Origin: Mycolicibacterium xanthum
Lineage (GTDB): Bacteria > Actinomycetota > Actinomycetes > Mycobacteriales > Mycobacteriaceae
Assembly (NCBI RefSeq): GCF_019710635.1
Contig: NZ_JAIFZS010000061.1
Location: forward strand, 1-64,000
DNA length: 64,000 bases
Direction of reading: 5' to 3'
Shown: positions 50,722-62,608 of the stretch, piece after piece
Position numbering within the stretch: position 1 is the stretch's first letter
Layout of the letters: every line of letters begins with the position of its first letter
Position numbers and translations under genes: made by a program
Notes under the pieces: model-generated
The model's input: only the letters and a program-made list of their open reading frames with translations
Told to the model about the DNA's origin: nothing
Databases searched by the model: none

Positions 50722-52200
50722 TCAGTCCCCGTCGGAGCCCGGGGGCTCGGTGGCGGCCGGGGCCGCTTCGGCCGCTGTCGCCTTTTCGGCGGCCCCGGCC
50801 GCCGGGCTGCCGGGGCGCTTGCGCTGCACCCAGCCCTCGATGTTGCGCTGCGGACCGGCCGACACGGCCAGCGCGCCCGGCGGTACGTCGTCGCGGATCA
50901 CCGTGCCCGCCCCGGTGTAGGCGCCGTCGCCGACGGTGACCGGCGCGACGAACATGGTGTCCGAACCGGTGCGCACGTGCGAGCCGATCGTGGTGCGGGA
51001 CTTGGTCTCCCCGTCGTAGTTGACGAACACGCTGGAGGCGCCGATGTTGCTGTGTTCGCCGATGTCGGCGTCGCCGACGTAGGTCAGGTGCGGCACCTTG
51101 GTGCCGGTGCCGATGGTGGCGTTCTTGGTCTCGACGAACGCGCCCAGCTTTCCGGCGTCGCCCAGCACGGTGCCGGGTCGCAGGTAGGTGAAGGGCCCGA
51201 CGACGGCGTCGTCGCCGATCACCGACGACGAGCCGTGGGTGCGCACGATCTGCGCGCCGTCGCCGACGGTGACGTCGGTCAGCGTGGTGTCGGGCCCGAT
51301 CTCGCAGCGGCCACCGATGCGGGTGCCGCCCAGCAGTTGGGTGCCCGGGCGCACCACCGTGTCGCGGCCGATCGTGACGTCGACGTCGATCCAGGTCGAC
51401 GACGGGTCGACGATCGTCACGCCGGCGCGCTGGTGGCCGGCCACGATGCGGCGGTTGAGTTCGGCGCCCAGCTCGGCCAGCTGCACGCGGTCGTTGACGC
51501 CGGTCACCAGCGCGGTGTCGTCGACGTGTTTGGCGCGCACGATCTGCCCGTCGGAGCGCACGATCGACACGACGTCGGTCAGGTAGAGCTCGTGTTGGGC
51601 GTTGTCGGAGCTCAACCGGCTCAGCGCCGAGCGCAGCGGGGCGATGTCGAACGCGTAGACACCGGCGTTGACCTCGGCGATCGCCTGCTGTGAGGGGCTG
51701 GCGTCGGCCTGCTCGACGATGCCGATCACCTCTCGGTCCTGAGTGCGCAGCACCCGGCCGTACCCCGTCGGGTCGGGCAGCGTGGTGGTCAGCACCGTGG
51801 CCACCGCAGCCTCGGCGCTGTGGGCGGCGATCAGATCGGCCAGCGTGTCGGCGTCCAGCAGCGGCACGTCGCCGGAGGTCACCACGACCGTGCCGGCGAA
51901 ATCGTCTGGCAGCGCCGACAGTCCGCACGCCACCGCGTGGCCGGTGCCCAGCTGGTGGTCCTGCACCGCGATCTCGACGGGGTGGCCCAGGCCTTCGCCG
52001 ATCTCCCGGGCCGCGGGGCCGACGCGCTCGCGGTCGCGGCCGACCACGACCACCAGGTGCCGGGGCGCCACCTTCGCGACCGAGTGCAACGCGTGCGCCA
52101 GCATGCTGCGCCCGGCCAGCGTGTGCAGCACCTTGGGGGTGCCGGACTTCATCCGGGTTCCGGCGCCCGCCGCCAGGACCAGGACCGCGGCCTCACGCAT
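50722..52200 (-). CDS. glmU: bifunctional GlcNAc-1-phosphate uridylyltransferase/glucosamine-1-phosphate acetyltransferase
   Basis: A 492-residue enzyme making UDP-GlcNAc for peptidoglycan. The N-terminal uridylyltransferase has VLVLAAGAGTRMKSGTPKVLH (residues 7-27), with the catalytic Arg and Lys. The C-terminal half is a left-handed beta-helix of hexapeptide repeats (about 255-455) with RPGTVLGDAGKLGAFVETKNA and YVGDADIGEHSNIGA. The last 35 residues form an Ala/Glu-rich tail typical of mycobacterial GlmU. GGAAAGGA stands 4 bases before the ATG. Corresponds to Rv1018c. Confidence 0.95.
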   Translation of the reverse strand: MREAAVLVLAAGAGTRMKSGTPKVLHTLAGRSMLAHALHSVAKVAPRHLVVVVGRDRERVGPAAREIGEGLGHPVEIAVQDHQLGTGHAVACGLSALPDDFAGTVVVTSGDVPLLDADTLADLIAAHSAEAAVATVLTTTLPDPTGYGRVLRTQDREVIGIVEQADASPSQQAIAEVNAGVYAFDIAPLRSALSRLSSDNAQHELYLTDVVSIVRSDGQIVRAKHVDDTALVTGVNDRVQLAELGAELNRRIVAGHQRAGVTIVDPSSTWIDVDVTIGRDTVVRPGTQLLGGTRIGGRCEIGPDTTLTDVTVGDGAQIVRTHGSSSVIGDDAVVGPFTYLRPGTVLGDAGKLGAFVETKNATIGTGTKVPHLTYVGDADIGEHSNIGASSVFVNYDGETKSRTTIGSHVRTGSDTMFVAPVTVGDGAYTGAGTVIRDDVPPGALAVSAGPQRNIEGWVQRKRPGSPAAGAAEKATAAEAAPAATEPPGSDGD

Positions 52201-52214
52201 GGCTGTCCTTTCCG

Positions 52215-52277
52215 CGCGAGCGTGCGTGTCTGTACCCCGCCGCGCCGGTCAGCGCCGGCATTCTGCGCACGCTCGCT
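52215..52277. repeat. dispersed palindromic repeat, copy B
   Basis: A copy of the element at 42131-42192, with one extra base and about a quarter of positions changed. GCGAGCGTGCG (52216-52226) and CGCACGCTCGC (52266-52276) are perfect 11-base arms, and the shared block GCGTGTCTGTAC follows the left arm. It sits between the glmU start and the tRNA-Gln gene. Confidence 0.8.
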
Positions 52278-52288
52278 GCAAAATTCTG

Positions 52289-52360
52289 CTCCGTCGCCAG
52301 GACTCGAACCTGAACTATCTGAACCAAAATCAGAGGTGCTGCCGATTACACCACGACGGA
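52289..52360 (-). tRNA. tRNA-Gln (anticodon TTG)
   Basis: A 72-base cloverleaf on the minus strand. The acceptor arms TCCGTCG and CGACGGA pair perfectly, followed by a G discriminator. The anticodon arm CTGAT-TTTGGTT-CAG presents TTG, and the T arm contains GTTCGAGTC. The CCA end is not encoded. A tRNA-Gln lies beside glmU in M. tuberculosis too. No integrase or attachment duplicate is seen near it. Confidence 0.93.
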
Positions 52361-52374
52361 CTGATCACCCAGAG

Positions 52375-52380
52375 ACTGTA
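52375..52380 (-). promoter_or_regulatory. -10 element of tRNA-Gln
   Basis: On the minus strand TACAGT lies 14 bases before the mature tRNA, with a weak -35 (GATACA, 52403-52398) 17 bases further upstream. Confidence 0.5.
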
Positions 52381-52391
52381 GTCGAAGGATT

Positions 52392-52397
52392 TACCCT
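52392..52397 (+). promoter_or_regulatory. -10 element of the TetR gene
   Basis: TACCCT lies 7 bases before the GTG at 52405, so the regulator is probably read from a leaderless mRNA; this decides the start over the ATG at 52456. Confidence 0.5.
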
Positions 52398-52404
52398 GTA
52401 TCCC

Positions 52405-53049
52405 GTGGCTGTACCTGACAAGTCCGAAGGTCAAGTGCGTGCACCGCGCGCCCGGATGACCGGCAGCGAGCGCCGTCAGCAGCTGATCGAGATCGCCAAG
52501 TCGCTGTTCGCCGAGCGCGGCTACGACGGCACGTCGATCGAGGAGATCGCGCTGCGGGCCAATGTGTCCAAACCGGTGGTCTACGAGCATTTCGGCGGCA
52601 AGGAGGGCCTGTACGCCGTCGTCGTCGATCGGGAGATGTCGGCGCTGCTGGACGGCATCACGTCCTCGCTGACCAACAACCGGTCACGGGTGCGGGTGGA
52701 ACGTGTCACGCTGGCGCTGCTGACCTACGTCGAGGAGCACACCGACGGGTTCCGCATCCTGATTCGCGACTCGCCCGCGAGCATCACCTCCGGCACCTAT
52801 TCGACCCTGCTCAACGACGCCGTCAGCCAGGTGTCCTCGATCCTGGCCGGCGACTTCTCCCGGCGCGGGCTGGACCCGGACCTGGCCCCGCTGTACGCGC
52901 AGGCGCTGGTCGGTTCGGTGTCGATGACCGCGCAGTGGTGGCTCGACGTGCGCGAGCCGAAGAAAGAGGTGGTGGCCGCGCACCTGGTCAACCTGTGCTG
53001 GAACGGCCTGACCCACCTCGAGTCCGATCCCGTCCTGCATCAGGAATAG
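52405..53049 (+). CDS. TetR family transcriptional regulator (Rv1019 type)
   Basis: A 214-residue repressor. The HTH is GTSIEEIALRANVSKPVVYEHFGGKEGLYAVV, around residues 47-78, after a basic start. The C-terminal domain shows VYEHF, LTYVEEHTDGFRILIRDSP and a late ALVGSVSMTAQWWLDVREPKKE helix pair. It corresponds to Rv1019, located just upstream of mfd, where regulation of mfd and mazG by this protein has been proposed. The ligand is unknown. Confidence 0.88.
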   Translation: MAVPDKSEGQVRAPRARMTGSERRQQLIEIAKSLFAERGYDGTSIEEIALRANVSKPVVYEHFGGKEGLYAVVVDREMSALLDGITSSLTNNRSRVRVERVTLALLTYVEEHTDGFRILIRDSPASITSGTYSTLLNDAVSQVSSILAGDFSRRGLDPDLAPLYAQALVGSVSMTAQWWLDVREPKKEVVAAHLVNLCWNGLTHLESDPVLHQE

Positions 53050-53050
53050 C

Positions 53051-53110
53051 GAAAGCCCCCGGAAGCCCCCGGAAGCCCCCGAAAGCCCCGAAAAGCCCCG
53101 AAATCCCTTG
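53051..53110. repeat. six 10-base tandem units between tetR and mfd
   Basis: Consecutive decamers GAAAGCCCCC, GGAAGCCCCC, GGAAGCCCCC, GAAAGCCCCG, AAAAGCCCCG and AAATCCCTTG fill this stretch without gaps. A-rich and C-rich blocks alternate once per helix turn. It immediately follows the tetR stop codon and precedes the mfd promoter. Confidence 0.85.
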
Positions 53111-53159
53111 CCGCCGAACCGGCCTGCGGGGGCCGTGGGCGCGGCTTGGCGCGGGAACA

Positions 53160-53165
53160 TACGAT
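53160..53165 (+). promoter_or_regulatory. -10 element of mfd
   Basis: TACGAT lies 10 bases before the ATG at 53176, giving a leader of about 3 bases. Confidence 0.4.
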
Positions 53166-53175
53166 GGACGCCATC

Positions 53176-56813
<3,638 letters not shown>

Positions 56814-56817
<4 letters not shown>

Positions 56818-57797
56818 CGGTCGTCCTGGTCGACCCGCGCCGCCCCTCGCTGGTTCCCGTCGAGGCGATCGAGCTGCTCACCGGCGATGTCCAGTACACC
56901 GAGGAGATGCCGGTCAAGGTGCCGTGGTCGCTGCCCGCGGCACGCCCGTCCTACGTCGGCGAGCCGGCCGCGGTGTTGTTGTCCTCGGATGCCAAGCACC
57001 CCTCGGTTATCGCCCGGATCGGTGCGGGGGAGCGGGTGATCGCCGCGCCGGCGGCGCAGGCCGGTGAGCGTCTGGTCGATGCGGTGGCGATGATGGACAA
57101 GCTGCGCACCGCCGGTCCGTGGGAGAGCCAGCAGACCCATGATTCGCTGCGGCGCTACCTGCTGGAGGAGACCTACGAGCTGTTCGACGCCGTGCACGGC
57201 GGTGACCTGGGCGAGCTGCGCGACGAACTCGGTGACGTGTTGCTGCAGGTGCTGTTCCACGCCCGCATCGCCGAGGATGCGCCGGAGGATTCCTTCGACA
57301 TCGACGACGTGGCCGACGCGCTGGTCCGCAAGCTCGGCAATCGGGTGCCCGCAGTGCTTGCCGGCGAGTCGATCTCGCTGGAGGACCAGCTGGCGCAGTG
57401 GGAACAACGCAAGGCGCTGGAGACCTCCAAGCGCGAGTCCATCATGGACGACATCCCGACCGGGCAGCCCGCGCTGGCGCTGGCGCAGAAGGTGCTCGCC
57501 CGCGCCGAAGGCGCCGGCTTCCCGGCCGATCTCGTTCCCGGCACGGTCACCTCGGTGACGGTGTCCACCGATTTCGATGCCGAGAATGCCTTGCGCTCAG
57601 CGGTTCTCGAATTCATGGACGACGTGCGTGCCGCGGAGCGGTCGGCGGCGGCAGCTCGGCGCAGCGCCGACGTGGCAGCGGAACTCGACGACAGCACGCC
57701 GGCGGCGGTCACCGAGGACGAGTGGCGGGCGCATTGGCCCGGCGCCGCGGAGGGCGGGCAAGCCGCGGAGGGCGGGGAGTCGGTCCCCGAGGCCTGA
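56814..57797 (+). CDS. mazG: nucleoside triphosphate pyrophosphohydrolase
   Basis: A 327-residue enzyme (Rv1021 is of similar length) that hydrolyses non-canonical and oxidised nucleotides. The MazG domain starts near residue 108 with LRRYLLEETYELFDAVHGGD, giving the E-E-x-x-E metal motif, and LRDELGDVLLQVLFHARIAE supplies the second acidic set (E-x-x-D). The N-terminal 90 residues are the mycobacterial extension. The ATG overlaps the mfd stop (ATGA), so DNA repair and pool cleaning are coupled. In M. tuberculosis lpqU follows directly; here about 4.9 kb is inserted between the two. Confidence 0.93.
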
Positions 57798-57824
57798 CGC
57801 GTCGAGACCCGGCCATTGCAGCGC

Positions 57825-57853
57825 AGTATCACCAACTTCCTGAGTATCACCAA
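57825..57853. repeat. direct repeat of AGTATCACCAA upstream of fic
   Basis: Two exact 11-base copies begin at 57825 and 57843, 18 bases apart. They lie just before the inverted repeat in front of the fic gene and right after mazG, at the left edge of the inserted segment. Confidence 0.6.
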
Positions 57854-57865
57854 TTGTCTCCTGGC

Positions 57866-57900
57866 TAAGTGAAGTCAACTCTTGACCATGACTTCACTTA
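57866..57900. promoter_or_regulatory. perfect 12-base inverted repeat, likely operator of fic
   Basis: TAAGTGAAGTCA (57866-57877) and TGACTTCACTTA (57889-57900) are exact reverse complements with 11 bases between. A further half-site, CTTCACTT, occurs at 57933-57940 inside the fic coding start. The repeat lies upstream of the fic -10 at 57917-57922. Confidence 0.7.
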
Positions 57901-57916
57901 ACCATATAGACGAAGT

Positions 57917-57922
57917 TAAGCT
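57917..57922 (+). promoter_or_regulatory. -10 element of fic
   Basis: TAAGCT lies 6 bases before the GTG at 57929 and predicts a leaderless mRNA. Confidence 0.5.
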
Positions 57923-57928
57923 GATTCG

Positions 57929-59101
57929 GTGGCTTCACTTCGCCCCGTCACTTACGAGGACGTTCGTTGGGAACCGCAGGGTAGGCGGTACGCGAGCCAG
58001 ACCAGACCTGGGTACGGCACCTATCACTCCGCAGTGCCGGCCGCCATCGCCGACCTGCACCTAGATCTGCCGCCGTCAGTGTTGGCAGACGCCGAGTCCG
58101 CCGGCCGGGAGATCGCGCGGTTCGACGCCGAACTCGGCGGCGAGATCGCACCGTTTGCCGCCGTTTTGTTGCGGTCGGAATCCGCCGCGAGCTCGCAGAT
58201 AGAAAACCTGACCGTATCAGCGCGCGCCATCGGTGAGGCTGAACTGCCCGGTGGCAAGGCCAAGCGAAACGCTCAGATGATCGTCGCCAACACCACCGCG
58301 ATGCAGGCAGCGGTCGCGCTGTCCGGCATCGTTGATGCCGACGCCATCAGGGCGATGCACCGCGCGTTGATGGTCGACGATCCACACCACACGTCAGGCG
58401 AATTCCGCACCGAGCCAGGGTGGATCGGAGGTGGTTCCACACCCATCGGCGCGGCGTTCGTCGGCCCGCGCCATGAGTTGATTCCTGCGGCGATTGGCGA
58501 TCTGATCGCCTTCGCGCAGCGCGCTGACCTTCCCACGCTGCCGCAGATTGCGGTGGGTCATGCACAATTCGAGACCATTCACCCCTTCACCGACGGTAAC
58601 GGCCGCACGGGCCGGGCATTGGTGCAAGCGATGCTGCGCAACAAGGGCCTGACGCGTCAGGTGACGGTTCCGGTCTCAGCCGGGCTGCTCGCCGACACCG
58701 GTGCATACTTCGCCTCGTTGACGAGCTATCGCGGTGGTGATGTCGCGCCGATTGTCGAGCGCTTCTCGCAGGCCACAGTCCTGGCCATCTCCAACGGGCG
58801 ACAATTGGTCTCCGAGCTCCGTGATATCCGGGAAACCTGGAACGACGTGATCACCGCACGGTCCGACTCCGCGGTGTGGAAGGTTGCCGATCTGTTGACC
58901 CGCCGCCCGGTCGTGAACGCCGCGCTGCTGGCACAGGAGCTGGGCATCGAGTCCACCAACGCACACCGCTACCTCAACCCGCTGACCGAGGTGGGAATCC
59001 TCGTCGAGGCAACCAATGGACCCCGCAACCGGGTGTGGCTTTCTCCCGAGGTACTTGCCGCCCTTGACGCTTTCGCCGAACGTGCCGGCCGGCGAGGCTG
59101 A
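57929..59101 (+). CDS. class II Fic family protein with C-terminal winged helix
   Basis: A 390-residue Fic-domain protein that would transfer AMP (or another nucleotide) to hydroxyl groups of target proteins. HPFTDGNGRTGR at residues 218-229 is the complete catalytic motif with His218. The N-terminal SSQIEN (88-93) fits the inhibitory (S/T)xxxE(G/N) helix of class II Fic proteins, whose Glu blocks ATP until released. The last 80 residues (DLLTRRPVVNAALLAQELGIESTNAHRYL) look like a winged helix, so the protein may also bind DNA. It follows mazG on the same strand but has its own promoter and operator. GC content seems lower than in its neighbours, a sign of transfer. Confidence 0.88.
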   Translation: MASLRPVTYEDVRWEPQGRRYASQTRPGYGTYHSAVPAAIADLHLDLPPSVLADAESAGREIARFDAELGGEIAPFAAVLLRSESAASSQIENLTVSARAIGEAELPGGKAKRNAQMIVANTTAMQAAVALSGIVDADAIRAMHRALMVDDPHHTSGEFRTEPGWIGGGSTPIGAAFVGPRHELIPAAIGDLIAFAQRADLPTLPQIAVGHAQFETIHPFTDGNGRTGRALVQAMLRNKGLTRQVTVPVSAGLLADTGAYFASLTSYRGGDVAPIVERFSQATVLAISNGRQLVSELRDIRETWNDVITARSDSAVWKVADLLTRRPVVNAALLAQELGIESTNAHRYLNPLTEVGILVEATNGPRNRVWLSPEVLAALDAFAERAGRRG

Positions 59102-59177
59102 GCAAGCTCAGTTCGCCGCTCAGGTCGTTTCCGTCGGTTGACCCGATCACCCTGTTGGTCGCCACCGTGCCGCGGGC

Positions 59178-60494
59178 TCAGTCGAAGATCGTCGAACCCC
59201 AGAACGTCGAGGTGTCCCCCTCCGGGATGCCCGGCGGGCAGGCGAACACCGCCGAACTGGTCGGCATGATGTATTCGTTCATCGCGTCGCTGCGCGACAT
59301 CGCGTTCTGCATCGGGATGAACTGCCGCCCGGGGCTGCGGACGAACGCGATGAAGAACAGGCCGGCGTCGAGGTGGCCGAAGCCGTCGCTGCCGTCGGTG
59401 AAGTTGTAGCCGCGGCGCAGGATCTCCACGCCGCCGAGGCTGTGCGGGGAGACCAGCCGCACGTGGGCCTGCTTGTCGATCAGCGGCTCGTTCTCGTAGT
59501 CGACCAGGTCGAAGTTCAGTTCCTGGAACTCCTCGGCGAGCCCCATCGGCGCACCGCTGCCCTTCTGCCTGCCGATGACGCGCTCCTGCTCGAGCAGCGT
59601 GGTGCGGTCCCACTGCTCGATGAGCATCCGGATTCGGCGCGCCACCAGATAGGTACCACCGGCCATCCAGGCCGGTCCGTCGGAGTCGCCCACCCAGACG
59701 AAGTCGTCCAGCTTCGCGGTCTCGTCGGCGCGGATGTTCGCCGTTCCGTCCTTGAACCCGAACATGTTTCGCGGGGTGGCCTGCTCCCGGGTGGTCGACG
59801 AGGTGCGGCCGAAGCCCAGCTGGGAGTAGCGCACCGCGACGGTGCCCATGCCGATGCGGGCCAGGTTGCGGATCGCGTGCACGGCGACCTGCGGGTCGTT
59901 GGCGCAGGCCTGCACGACGATGTCGCCGCCGCTGCGGGCCGGGTCGATCTTCTCGTTTCCGAACTTGGGCAGGTCGACCAGCTCGGCGGGCCGCTGGTCG
60001 GCGATGCCGAACCGGTCGACACCGTCCTTGACGAAGAACGACGGCCCGAAGCCGATGGTCAGCGTGAGCTGTGAGGCCGGCAGGCCCAGCGCCTCGCCGG
60101 TGTCCGACGGCGGCGAATACGGGTTCTGGCCGGTGGCGCCGTTGGGGAAGGCCTCGTGGCCCTGCGTCATCCGCTCCGCCATCTCGGTCCAGTCCGCCAG
60201 CATCTTGATGACGTCGTCGCGACTGCGGGTGGTCACGTCGAACGTCGCGAAGTGCATGCGGTCCTGCGCCTCGGTGACGATGCCGGCCTGGTGCGGGCCG
60301 CGGAACGGTACCGCGCCCCGCAGATGGTAGGGCGGCGTTGCGGCCGACGCCCGGCCGGCCAGCGCTCCCGCGCCGGCCGCGCCGACCACCGCCGCGGTCA
60401 CCCCCGCCGCGCCGAACAGCCTGCGCCGGCTCAGCCCGGCGGGCGGGGTTCCCTGTGTGGGCTCCGTCGAGGGGTCACTGCTGGGCGATGACAC
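59178..60494 (-). CDS. efeB: Dyp-type heme peroxidase/deferrochelatase
   Basis: A 438-residue exported heme enzyme. LSRRRLFGAAGVTAAVVGAAG (about residues 21-41) is a twin-arginine signal. GFKDGTANI near 228 is the GxxDG motif of Dyp peroxidases, and KQAHVRLVSPHSLGG near 345 carries the likely proximal heme His. EfeB delivers electrons or iron to the EfeUO importer and can oxidise or handle heme. The ATG overlaps the efeO end by 20 bases; it is the last gene of efeUOB. The 76-base gap to fic holds only the two convergent gene ends. Confidence 0.92.
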   Translation of the reverse strand: MSSPSSDPSTEPTQGTPPAGLSRRRLFGAAGVTAAVVGAAGAGALAGRASAATPPYHLRGAVPFRGPHQAGIVTEAQDRMHFATFDVTTRSRDDVIKMLADWTEMAERMTQGHEAFPNGATGQNPYSPPSDTGEALGLPASQLTLTIGFGPSFFVKDGVDRFGIADQRPAELVDLPKFGNEKIDPARSGGDIVVQACANDPQVAVHAIRNLARIGMGTVAVRYSQLGFGRTSSTTREQATPRNMFGFKDGTANIRADETAKLDDFVWVGDSDGPAWMAGGTYLVARRIRMLIEQWDRTTLLEQERVIGRQKGSGAPMGLAEEFQELNFDLVDYENEPLIDKQAHVRLVSPHSLGGVEILRRGYNFTDGSDGFGHLDAGLFFIAFVRSPGRQFIPMQNAMSRSDAMNEYIMPTSSAVFACPPGIPEGDTSTFWGSTIFD

Positions 60495-61632
60495 CTTGCA
60501 CCTGGCTCACTTCCTTGCTCAGCGCGTCGAGCGCACGCGAGAGCTCCTGACGCTCCGGTTCGGTCACCTTGTCGTAGCTGACGAAGCCGTCGCCCTCCCG
60601 GTACTTCGCGAGCAGCGCCTCGACCTCCGCGAAGCGCTGGTCGACGCGCATGCCGAGGTCCGGGTTGCGCTCGTCGAGGATCGGGCGCACCGAGGCCACC
60701 GCGGTCTGCGACCCCTGCAGGTTGGCGCTGAAGTCCCACAGGTCGGTGTGGCTGAAGATGTCCTCTTCGCCGGTGATCTTGCTGGACGCGATCTCGTCGA
60801 GCAGGCCCTGCGCGCCGCCGGCGATCTGGGTGGAGTCGACGGTGAAGTCCGGGGCGCTCACGCCGGCCCGGAGCTCGTTGACGTCGGCGACCAACTGGTC
60901 GGCGATCGCGTTCGTGTCGGGCTGCACGCCGGTCACCCACAGGTCCTTCTCCAGCCGGTGGAAGCCGGTCCACTGCTGACCGGGCTCCAGGTCGGCCTCA
61001 CGCAGGTCGATGCGCGGGTCCAGATCGTCGGGAAACGACTCGGCGACCGGCTCGATGCGCTCGTAGTAGACCCGGGTGGTCGGGTACTGGGCCTTGGCGG
61101 CCTCGATATCGCCGGCCTTGATCGCGGCGACGAACGACTCGACGGCGGGTACCAGCGCGTCGACCTGGCTGTTCACGTAGCGCTTGTAGTTGTCGGCGGC
61201 TTCCTTGAACTTGCCCTCGGTGTCGATCTGCACTTCCGCGCCGGTGACGGTGAAGTCGCTGCGGATCCCGTCGCCGATCATGCCCGGCTTGCAGGCCAAC
61301 TGGTAGGTGCCCGGCTGGGTGAGCTGCACGATCAGCTTGCGCTGCAGCCCGGGGGAGATGTTCTCGACCTCGCCCATCACCCGCTCGCCCGCGCCGTAGA
61401 CGTAGAACTCGGTGACCTTGTTGCCGTTGTTGGTGATCAGGAAGGTGTTTGCGCCGGTCGTCCCCTCGCCGGCGGACAGCTCGCACGATTCGTCGGAGGC
61501 GTCGACGGTGACCTCGGCGGGAGCGGTGCCGCCGTCGTCGCCGGTGGACGTGGTCTCCTTGGCCTGGCAGCCGGCCAGCGCCAGCGCCGCCAGGGCCGCT
61601 GCGAGCGTCGCGACAGAGGGTTGGACCTTCAC
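60475..61632 (-). CDS. efeO: iron uptake protein EfeO with cupredoxin and M75 domains
   Basis: A 385-residue envelope protein. The signal VKVQPSVATLAAALAALALAGC ends in a lipobox, so it is a lipoprotein in the periplasmic space. The cupredoxin domain (about 45-130, ITNNGNKVTEFYVYG and YQLACKPGMIGDG) oxidises or binds iron, and the M75 (imelysin-like) domain from about 140 carries the HxxE metal motif in TGFHRLEKDLW. It passes Fe to the EfeU permease. The GTG at 61632 has AAAGG ahead and overlaps the efeU stop. Confidence 0.92.
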   Translation of the reverse strand: MKVQPSVATLAAALAALALAGCQAKETTSTGDDGGTAPAEVTVDASDESCELSAGEGTTGANTFLITNNGNKVTEFYVYGAGERVMGEVENISPGLQRKLIVQLTQPGTYQLACKPGMIGDGIRSDFTVTGAEVQIDTEGKFKEAADNYKRYVNSQVDALVPAVESFVAAIKAGDIEAAKAQYPTTRVYYERIEPVAESFPDDLDPRIDLREADLEPGQQWTGFHRLEKDLWVTGVQPDTNAIADQLVADVNELRAGVSAPDFTVDSTQIAGGAQGLLDEIASSKITGEEDIFSHTDLWDFSANLQGSQTAVASVRPILDERNPDLGMRVDQRFAEVEALLAKYREGDGFVSYDKVTEPERQELSRALDALSKEVSQVQGVIAQQ

Positions 61633-62555
61633 GTGGTGGACCTTTCGGGGGAGGGATGGGTGGGGGTTGATACGGGGGGTGATGTGGTCGACTTCGCCGG
61701 CGCGGTGGTCGGGCGCAGGAACAGCGCCAACACCACGACGATGTAGGTCAGCCACGCGACCAGCTGAAGCACGGTCGGGGTGGGGGAGAGGTTGAAGATG
61801 CCCTGGACGGTCTCCCCGTACCAGGACGACCAGTCGAACCAGGAGCTGATGTCGAAGGCCTTGCCGGCCAGGCCGGGAAGCCAGCCGACGGTCTGCAGCG
61901 CACCGATGCCGTAGGACAGGATCCCGGCGGCGACGAGGATCAGGAACACGCCGGTGTACTTGAAGAACTTGGCGAGGTTGATGCTCAGTGCGCCGCGGTA
62001 CATGCCGTAGGCGATGGTGATGGCGATCAGCACCCCGATGATCAACCCGACCAGCGGCCAGATGGTCTGCGCCTCGGCGTAGCCGACCATGAACAGCGCC
62101 GTCTCGACGCCCTCCCGGCCGACCGCGAGAAAGGCCAGCAGCGCCACGGCCAGCGGTCCGGTTTCCAGGGCCCGGGCCATGCCACCGCGCAGCTCGCCCG
62201 ACATCGACGAGGCGGCCTTCTTCATCCAGAGCACCATCGTGGTGACGATGGCGACGGCCACCAGCGAGGCCACCCCGGCGATGGCCTCGGCGGCCAGGCC
62301 GCTGATCGTGTTCTCACCCAGCTGAATGGCCAGGAACACGGTGAGGGTCATCGCGATCGCCGCGCCCACGCCCAGCCACACCCATTTGAGGGCGTCGTGG
62401 CGTTCGGACTTGACCAGGAAGGCGACGAGGATCGACACGACGATGGCCGTCTCGAGCCCTTCGCGCAGGCCGATCAGCCCGCTGCCGAACATCTGCGACG
62501 ACACGTCGGGCGCCGCCAGATAGACGGTGACCGGAAATTCGGCGCCGGCGATCAT
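61629..62555 (-). CDS. efeU: EfeU ferrous/ferric iron permease (Ftr1 family)
   Basis: A 308-residue membrane protein with seven hydrophobic segments. Two REGxE motifs, LREGLETAIVV near residue 33 and GREGVETALFM near 145, are the Fe-binding pair of the oxidase-dependent Ftr1/EfeU family. The ATG at 62555 is preferred because GAGGG lies 9 bases upstream; a TTG at 62564 leaves no room for it. It is the first gene of efeUOB and is preceded by two IdeR-like boxes, so iron repression is expected. Confidence 0.92.
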   Translation of the reverse strand: MIAGAEFPVTVYLAAPDVSSQMFGSGLIGLREGLETAIVVSILVAFLVKSERHDALKWVWLGVGAAIAMTLTVFLAIQLGENTISGLAAEAIAGVASLVAVAIVTTMVLWMKKAASSMSGELRGGMARALETGPLAVALLAFLAVGREGVETALFMVGYAEAQTIWPLVGLIIGVLIAITIAYGMYRGALSINLAKFFKYTGVFLILVAAGILSYGIGALQTVGWLPGLAGKAFDISSWFDWSSWYGETVQGIFNLSPTPTVLQLVAWLTYIVVVLALFLRPTTAPAKSTTSPPVSTPTHPSPERSTT

Positions 62556-62588
62556 CGAATTCAACCCTCACTACGAAATTGCAGGTAC

Positions 62589-62607
62589 CCAACTTTGGCT
62601 AACCAAA
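62589..62607. promoter_or_regulatory. IdeR-like box 1 upstream of efeUOB
   Basis: With GGCTAACC aligned, this site matches the 19-base IdeR consensus TTAGGTTAGGCTAACCTAA at 13 positions; the right half is strong and the left half weak. It also forms CTTTGG-CTAA-CCAAAG (62593-62608). It lies 34-52 bases before the efeU ATG. Confidence 0.5.
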
Positions 62608-62608
62608 G

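Noticed and set aside
52289..52360. tRNA-Gln as a possible phage attachment site
   Set aside because: No integrase, excision gene or duplicated tRNA end is present nearby, and the gene order across the tRNA matches M. tuberculosis.
57882..58064. A 60-codon plus-strand frame at the start of fic as a possible antitoxin
   Set aside because: Its downstream half overlaps the fic coding sequence in another frame, there is no ribosome site, and the sequence lacks an antitoxin helix; class II Fic proteins carry the inhibitory motif themselves.
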